In this document: one piece after another, positions 59,068 to 64,000 of the stretch | Layout: each line of letters starts with the position of its first letter | How positions within the stretch are numbered: the first letter of the stretch is position 1 | Assembly (NCBI RefSeq): GCF_003816055.1 | Contig: NZ_CP033906.1 | Coordinates: forward strand, 4,154,001-4,218,000 | Source: Bacillus sp. FJAT-42376 | GTDB lineage: Bacteria; Bacillota; Bacilli; Bacillales; Bacillaceae | DNA: 64,000 nucleotides | Reading direction: 5' to 3' | The notes under the pieces: generated by a model | What the model saw: only the letters and a program-made list of their open reading frames with translations | Databases searched by the model: none | What the model was told of the DNA's origin: nothing | Made by a program: the position numbers and the translations under genes

Positions 59068-60252
59068 TTACTTTCCTCTTAATATTCCTTCAAGTATTCG
59101 TTTTTGTTCCATTTGCCTTTGAATATCAGATGGCCATTTTTTATTTATCAAAGCTTCCTGTTGTCTTGGATCTAAATTTTTAAAATTCGGAATGGACTTC
59201 TCAGGATTTTTTATTTTATCTTGATGCTCTGAAATCTGTTTATTGATTGATTGTATACCTTTCTTTATTTCCTCAGGGGACTTATTTATATATTGCTTAT
59301 AAAAACCTGAATGTTTTCCTCCATTTTTTGCAATATCATATGCATTACCTATCTTCTTATCCAACGACCTATACGAACCAGTCTTCACATCAACCTTCCC
59401 TACCATATCATCCGCTTTCCGCACCAGCTGCTTCGGAATGTTTTTTATGGCCCTGATACCAGGTTTTAACGGACGGGTGTAAGCTCCGCCACCTATTGTG
59501 ATGGCAGCAACGACTTTATCGAAATTGGATAGCTTTTCTTTGGTAATAGCATTTTCACCTGAGCTTAGTTCTTTGGCAGATTTAAAATTTGAAATTCCCG
59601 GAATACTGTCCAGCCATGCCGATCCCGCCCGTTTTCTTTCTAAATCAGATATTTTTTTCCAAGTAAGCGGATCACGCCCGGTTAGGGTTTTTAATTGGTC
59701 CAGGGTTCCCATTGTTGCAGGGTGAGTGTTTAACTGCATTTCTACAGAATCCCTCAGTGCCTCTGCTAATTTATTCTTTTTCTTTACGAGCTTGGTTTTA
59801 GGGAGTGTTCTTACTATGCTTTTATAATTAATTTTTGGACTGGTTTTCTTTATTGTAGATTTTGGTGTCTCTACATTCCCCATAGGATTAACTAAAACAC
59901 CATTTTCAAAGTAAATATGTTTTCTTTTCCATTCAATGATGGCCATAGGGTTGTCCTTAATCGATTTTGGAACGTCCCATGGATTTTCTGCGTAGATGGC
60001 AGCACAATTTTTGTCCGTTCCGAGCATCAGCTCCCGCGCAATAAACACCTTCTGATGTCCATGATCTAATTTTCCGAGGTACGTTTCCAGTTGTTTCAAT
60101 AAGTTCATTTTAGCATGTTCAATATCAGCGGTGGTAGCGTAGGAGGAGGCTTTGGTGATGATGGATTGGCCTTCCTGAGCGATTTGGATGGACTGGCCGA
60201 TTTTCTGGGCGAGTTCCAGGAGTTCCTGCGGTTTGATTTGGATATCCGTCAT
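59068..60252 (-). CDS. WXG/LXG-like putative polymorphic toxin
   Basis: A 394-residue protein. Residues 1-90 are helical (IKPQELLELAQKIGQSIQIA...), like the ESX-type targeting region; no strict WXG is seen. Residues 90-270 form a linker with a pre-toxin-like stretch (WLDSIPGISNFKSAKELSSG). The last ~110 residues, from VDVKTGSYRSLDKKIGNAYD, form a separate basic, His/Lys-rich module (KNGGKHSGFYKQYINKSP, DPRQQEALINKKWPSDIQRQ) that looks like a C-terminal effector domain; I cannot name its activity. Overlaps the small partner gene by 4 bp. ATG 60252 lies inside the end of that gene. Confidence 0.7.
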   Translation of the reverse strand: MTDIQIKPQELLELAQKIGQSIQIAQEGQSIITKASSYATTADIEHAKMNLLKQLETYLGKLDHGHQKVFIARELMLGTDKNCAAIYAENPWDVPKSIKDNPMAIIEWKRKHIYFENGVLVNPMGNVETPKSTIKKTSPKINYKSIVRTLPKTKLVKKKNKLAEALRDSVEMQLNTHPATMGTLDQLKTLTGRDPLTWKKISDLERKRAGSAWLDSIPGISNFKSAKELSSGENAITKEKLSNFDKVVAAITIGGGAYTRPLKPGIRAIKNIPKQLVRKADDMVGKVDVKTGSYRSLDKKIGNAYDIAKNGGKHSGFYKQYINKSPEEIKKGIQSINKQISEHQDKIKNPEKSIPNFKNLDPRQQEALINKKWPSDIQRQMEQKRILEGILRGK

Positions 60253-60569
60253 AGGGAGGCCAGCTCCTGTAAGAGACGTCTGATTTCCTCATTAATGGCC
60301 TCAATGGTTTCCACCCCGGAGATCTCCATTTGCCCAAGTAAATGATTGAGATCCTCCGCAAGCTCCTTGTATGCTGTCCCGCCTTCCCCGGTCCATTGCC
60401 CCAGATAGGTATCGTGAGCATTTTTAAGGCCCTGTTTGGTTTTGCGGAGCTCATCCATTCCTTCCTGAATATCAGCCTTGTATTTTTGCAGGGACGCCAT
60501 TTTTTTCATAATCTCGATTCGTTTAGCCAGTATGGCTGCCCTGGCTTCCATTTCTATTAAATCCGGCAA
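60249..60569 (-). CDS. WXG100-like T7SS partner protein
   Basis: A 106-residue helical hairpin starting at TTG 60569, chosen because AAAGGAGTG lies about 8 nt upstream; an in-frame extension to 60620 has none. Helix 1 runs MEARAAILAKRIEIMKKMAS..., the turn carries a W-x-G motif (LGQWTGEGG), helix 2 follows (YKELAEDLNHLLGQMEIS). First gene of the operon partner-effector-immunity. Probably pairs with the effector for export. Confidence 0.72.
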   Translation of the reverse strand: MPDLIEMEARAAILAKRIEIMKKMASLQKYKADIQEGMDELRKTKQGLKNAHDTYLGQWTGEGGTAYKELAEDLNHLLGQMEISGVETIEAINEEIRRLLQELASL

Positions 60570-60983
60570 AAATTCCACTCCTTTCCAGTCACTCATGAAT
60601 ATAATGGTAAAATAATACATAAACTCTTTCCATCATCCAAAAGTCCTTTTCTTATCCTTCAAGGAGGTTCTCTTGAACCATTCTATTGTTATGGCACTTC
60701 ACAAACAGAATCTTTTTCTTCACCTTCTTTCCCTTATAAAAGTCACAATAAACAAAATTATCCAATTTGTTTTTTCACTCTTTAAACATGAAAAAGAAGC
60801 GCGGGAATCACCCCAACGCTTCTTTTTGCATAGGAAGGAAAACTATTCCCCCATAAACTCCCTTAAATCCCGGATCATTGCTTCATTCGAATAAATATAA
60901 CTGCCCTTATTTAAATGAAAAAGCACAATGAGCAGATAAAGCCGATCATCGTGCTTTTTTTGTGGAATGCTATCTGTTTGCTC
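60570..60983. terminator. Gap with two terminators
   Basis: AAAAAGAAGCG (60791-60801) pairs with CGCTTCTTTTT (60817-60827), and AAAAAGCAC (60918-60926) with GTGCTTTTT (60951-60959); the second serves the nucleotidase-like gene. A TTG-started 73-codon frame (60673) has a good Shine-Dalgarno sequence but runs through the first hairpin and is not called. Confidence 0.7.
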
Positions 60984-62501
60984 CTATTGCATTACGCTAA
61001 TTCTACCCTCTGTCTTCACATCGATTACCCCTAAATCTTTTGCGTACTCGATTAAAACTTCCGCATCGGTTCTGGCGTTTGCCTCATTAACGAGTAAAGA
61101 ACTGTCTTTGAACATGGTGTATCCGTCCCCGCCATTGAATACATAGTTTAACATGGCTGTTTTGTATGTTTTTTGCATGTCAATCGGTTCATTGTTGACT
61201 AGAATATTTTCTACTCTGGATCCTGCTGGTTTAGCAGGGTTATAGGAATAGTTCATGCCTGAGACTTGCATAAATCCTCCGCCGAGATTTTCGACTCTGG
61301 ATACACCGTTCTCAAGAGCAGCTTTAATGGTTTCTCCTTTTACGTCTGCCAGGATGACCTTGTTTTGAAAAGGAAGAATGGCGTAAGCATCACGCAGTGT
61401 GAATTCCCCGGCCGGGATACTGGTCCGGATTCCGCCGCCGTTCATCATGCCGATATCCGCTTTGTAAAAGGAGCGATAGCTGTCGGCTACAAAATTACCA
61501 ATATTCGTTTCCTGAAATCTCGTTTCATGGTTATCTCCATAATTGAGAGGAGTCTCTAATTTGGCGATTGGTTCTCCAAGCTTCTCCTCCAGCTTCTTTT
61601 GGTAATCATCTGCGAGCTTTTTTAACTCCGGATCTTCAGGAACCGTATGATCGACCTCGATTACGGCCGGCTTCAGCACAACGTCTTTTCCGTCTTTTGT
61701 GATATCCAGTCGAATCATAGACCCGAGGTTTCCTTCCGGAGCAGCTACGTAGCGATTATTTTCGTATTCATGGATGAAAGATTGGTCCTCTGCCTGTTCT
61801 TCGGTAAACACGGCATTAATTTCCGGGACGGCTGCTAATAATTGTTCATCCTTCTGTAACGATTCCTGCGTCAAAGCAATAATCGCGTCTACTTTTTTTG
61901 TTTCGTTCACTTTTTCAACTGCAGCTTTAGCCGACTGAATCAGATCCTGCTGGACAACCTGGCCATCTAAAGATGTCGTATTCATGTCATCCGTCAGACT
62001 TATGACTCCAATTTTAATTCCCTGCTTGTTGATAATTTTATAGGTTGGAACATCGGCAAATGGTTTTCCTTCTGAATCTGTAAGGTTAGAAGAAATCCAT
62101 CGAAAATCAGATTGCTCAACCAGTTTCTTTGTCACATCCGACCCAAAATCAAAATCGTGCTGACCGAAATTTGCAAGATCAATGCCGATTTTATTAAAGG
62201 CTTCGACCATTGGAAACCCCTGGTACACAGCTCCAAATAGGGCGCCTCCGCCTAAGTCTCCTCCAAATGCCACGGCCGTATGTTTATTCTCGCTTCTCAC
62301 ACGGTCAATGGCTGTTTTCAGCCTGGCGACGCCGCCTCGATCTCCAAACTTATTGACAACCGGACTCATTTCATGAGCATCGTTAAAGTACAATACCGTT
62401 GCTTTGCGAGGACTCTCTTTGGCATCCGCGCCTTCATGGCTGATCAGCAAAGATCCGACACAAACGAAAAAACTCAATAGGGCAAGAAAAAAGCGATTCA
62501 T
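60984..62501 (-). CDS. Secreted 5'-nucleotidase/UshA-like protein with altered metal-binding residues
   Basis: A 505-residue exported protein; signal peptide with cleavage near ADA-KE (residue 27). ATG 62501 has AAGGAG 8 nt upstream; GTG 62507 is too close. N-terminal metallophosphatase: NDAH (D41, H43) and GGD (D82) are kept, but the usual GNHEFD reads GQHDFD (Q114), LTH reads LTQ (Q212), and the GGHSH loop is replaced by FTEEQAEDQ (232-240). The C-terminal 5'-nucleotidase domain is complete: ETNIGNFVADSYRS, NGGGIRTSIPAGEFTLRDAY and NYVFNGGDGYTMF. It may be inactive as a phosphatase or use one metal. Monocistronic. Confidence 0.88.
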   Translation of the reverse strand: MNRFFLALLSFFVCVGSLLISHEGADAKESPRKATVLYFNDAHEMSPVVNKFGDRGGVARLKTAIDRVRSENKHTAVAFGGDLGGGALFGAVYQGFPMVEAFNKIGIDLANFGQHDFDFGSDVTKKLVEQSDFRWISSNLTDSEGKPFADVPTYKIINKQGIKIGVISLTDDMNTTSLDGQVVQQDLIQSAKAAVEKVNETKKVDAIIALTQESLQKDEQLLAAVPEINAVFTEEQAEDQSFIHEYENNRYVAAPEGNLGSMIRLDITKDGKDVVLKPAVIEVDHTVPEDPELKKLADDYQKKLEEKLGEPIAKLETPLNYGDNHETRFQETNIGNFVADSYRSFYKADIGMMNGGGIRTSIPAGEFTLRDAYAILPFQNKVILADVKGETIKAALENGVSRVENLGGGFMQVSGMNYSYNPAKPAGSRVENILVNNEPIDMQKTYKTAMLNYVFNGGDGYTMFKDSSLLVNEANARTDAEVLIEYAKDLGVIDVKTEGRISVMQ

Positions 62502-62974
62502 AAACACTCTCCTTCATTGTAATAGGATTCATACCTATTAAATGTACAAGGGAGGTGTGAAGGGGATGTTACGTGGGTGTTAAGATGCTTATAAAAATTG
62601 AAAATGACGGGGCTAGAAAACAGATATTGGATAAAGTGGAACAGTATGTATTCAACCTTGATTAAGGTATTGGTGAATAGCCACGGTGCTTTACTCGCCT
62701 TTGCTGATTAAATCCTATAGTCATTCACAAATGTGATTCCAAGATGGATCCTGGTTAATGCTTAAGAAAGAAACAATATAACTCTATTATTACTTTGTAG
62801 AATGGAAAAAGAAGCACGCAAACCGTCTTGATGCTTCTTTTTTACAGATATATTCTCAGATACCCGTGGACAGCAGTGAAAAATATGTAAATATTTGTTA
62901 TAAATAGTATATAGACTATATAGCATAGAATGAAGTGCAACGGCTTTAAAACTAATCGCTGCGGAGGAATGATG
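62502..62974 (+). other. Intergenic region with one hairpin
   Basis: AAAAAGAAGCA (62806-62816) pairs with TGCTTCTTTTT (62832-62842), a terminator-like hairpin with no gene ending nearby on either strand. ATATAGACTATATAG repeats lie at 62908-62926 near the next start. No gene supported. Confidence 0.5.
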
Positions 62975-63409
62975 ATGGGTACCAAAGAAAAGATATTAAA
63001 TCTTTCATTTGTGACTAAGGAGCTTTTTCATTATATTTATGAGCAATCTTCTGCTTTTCTATTTGTAACCTGCAGTAACGCGAAGGAAACCCTTCAGACC
63101 CTTCGAAGTAAGGAAGCTTTTCTAAATGGGGAAAAGTATTGGGGGGCAATTCAGTATGAACAGAAAGGAACCCTCGTTAGTTTCCGATTCAAACGACAGA
63201 ACATTCCTTCTGAGTTAAGGATGAATCTGGAAGAAATCAAGGAATTCAGGAGGGATAAAAACGAAGGGCCAGAAATAAATCCTAAAGCTGAGTCAATCGC
63301 CTTTAAGTTTTCTGAACTAGATTCAAAGTCTAAACCTGTTATACAAGAAATAATCGCATGTTTGAAGGCAGAACAGGAGAGATTCCATGCAAGCAGAAAT
63401 TCACAATAA
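62975..63409 (+). CDS. Uncharacterised soluble protein paired with a nuclease-like gene
   Basis: About 144 residues. Three in-frame ATGs follow each other (62969, 62972, 62975); GGAGG at 62963-62967 gives the best spacing to the third. Mixed alpha/beta: FVTKELFHYIYEQSSAFLF, KYWGAIQYEQKGTLVSFRF, then a charged helical tail. Not recognised. The next gene starts inside its end (23-bp overlap), so the two act together or at least are coexpressed. Confidence 0.7.
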   Translation: MGTKEKILNLSFVTKELFHYIYEQSSAFLFVTCSNAKETLQTLRSKEAFLNGEKYWGAIQYEQKGTLVSFRFKRQNIPSELRMNLEEIKEFRRDKNEGPEINPKAESIAFKFSELDSKSKPVIQEIIACLKAEQERFHASRNSQ

Positions 63410-64000
63410 AATCTCTCAATCCGGCAGCAATTTATCAGACAGGCTTGAAGATAAACTGACCGGTGATTTTTTTGGCGCGCTTCGTTATTTGCCGATTGAG
63501 ATTGGGCTTCAATCCGTACTGTCAGGTGTTCGTTTTCAAACTGCTGCCGGCCAGATGCAATGGCATGAAGAAATGATGCAGCTTACCGGATACATGGAAC
63601 AATTGAAATTCTGGCCAGCCCATTATGAGGGAGAGATTGATCTTCTTTTGGAATTTATTCAATCAAACATCGGGATAGAAATCAAGTACTTGAGCGGTAT
63701 CTCTTCTGAGGATGATGAGTCGAATGAACTCATAGATGATACAGCAAGTATCCATCAGCTATCCCGCTATTCAAGAATGCTGGCTGATATAAAAAAAGAG
63801 AAGGAAGCCTTCTTAATTTTCTTGGCCCCTTACCCGATGATGCGGTCGGTGGAAAAATCTCTATCAGTAAGAAACATCATCAACCCGCATGTCCACCTTG
63901 GGTTTCTTTGCTGGCAGGATATTTATGATGCACTCATCAAAATCGATACTGCTTCACTGGATACAGGTCAGAGACTGATTATAGAGGATCTGACTGCCCT
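63387..64000 (+). CDS. PD-(D/E)xK nuclease-like protein (3' end outside window)
   Basis: 204 codons are visible from ATG 63387, with CAGGAGAG about 8 nt upstream, and the frame is open to the window edge. An early helix (FGALRYLPIEIGLQSVLSGV) precedes a core in which EGEIDLLLEF is followed about 10 residues later by IGIEIKYLSG: the D...ExK arrangement of PD-(D/E)xK nucleases. Later strands FLIFLAPYPMM and a HLGFLCWQDIYDAL segment fit the fold. Probably a DNA or RNA nuclease; part of an unseen larger locus. Confidence 0.7.
   Translation, partial: MQAEIHNKISQSGSNLSDRLEDKLTGDFFGALRYLPIEIGLQSVLSGVRFQTAAGQMQWHEEMMQLTGYMEQLKFWPAHYEGEIDLLLEFIQSNIGIEIKYLSGISSEDDESNELIDDTASIHQLSRYSRMLADIKKEKEAFLIFLAPYPMMRSVEKSLSVRNIINPHVHLGFLCWQDIYDALIKIDTASLDTGQRLIIEDLTA

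Noticed and set aside
60673-60894. 73-codon frame from TTG with a good AAGGAGG
   Set aside because: It reads through a strong terminator hairpin and shows no protein-like pattern in its second half. Its first part could still be a very short peptide.

Overview
The window looks like chromosomal DNA of a Bacillaceae bacterium: low to middling GC, strong AGGAGG-type ribosome binding sites, frequent TTG and GTG starts, and recognisable comK (competence regulator) and sinR (biofilm/sporulation switch regulator). I see no rRNA, tRNA, CRISPR array, prophage or insertion sequence. The first and last genes are cut by the window edges.

Layout. 1-12.3 kb: a large secreted lamin-tail/metallophosphoesterase protein (partial), a lipoprotein, a secreted beta-propeller-like protein, an LCP cell-wall enzyme, a membrane GGDEF-EAL protein, comK and a CPBP protease. 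12.3-17.6 kb: a lipoprotein, an operon of sugar-binding protein, sensor kinase and response regulator, and two small membrane proteins, with blocks of an approximately 125-bp inverted-repeat-bounded element between them. 17.8-25.5 kb: a GTPase, then a type VII secretion (T7SS) LXG toxin operon with two small helical partners, the LXG protein with a glycine-zipper C-terminus, and a run of eight small membrane-protein genes that appear to be duplicated immunity genes, several decayed. 25.5-28.4 kb: sinR, a signal peptidase I homologue lacking its catalytic serine, and an exported oligoendopeptidase F. 28.6-29.4 kb: five tandem copies of the 125-bp element and a second short tandem repeat. 29.5-32.4 kb: a SEC-C protein, a DUF2809-like membrane protein and an MgtC/SapB protein.

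32.6-41.9 kb is one long operon: ROK repressor, secreted PIG-L deacetylase, an iron/polyamine-like ABC importer (binding protein, ATPase, fused permease) and an argininosuccinate lyase paralogue, with a clear promoter and an operator-like inverted repeat in front. 43.8-47.4 kb holds a compact locus that looks like a peptide natural-product (RiPP) cluster: a 22-codon peptide gene with an excellent ribosome binding site, an MccB-like E1/ThiF enzyme with a PqqD-like N-terminus, a PqqD-like/M50 membrane protease, and next to it an RRNPP-type (HTH+TPR) regulator. 47.6-54.3 kb: an MHYT-PAS-GGDEF-EAL protein and a 1,269-residue multidomain secreted protein. 54.7-56.8 kb: a two-gene RNA repair cassette (RNA ligase plus kinase-HD protein). 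57.5-64 kb: a secreted HNH nuclease, a second T7SS-type effector/immunity locus on the minus strand, a secreted 5'-nucleotidase-like protein with a degraded metal site, and a gene pair ending in a PD-(D/E)xK nuclease-like protein cut by the window end.

The two observations I rate highest are the tandem membrane immunity-gene array behind the LXG toxin and the minimal E1/protease peptide cluster with its 22-codon precursor. Assignments rest on reading motifs and recalled families; no searches were run.
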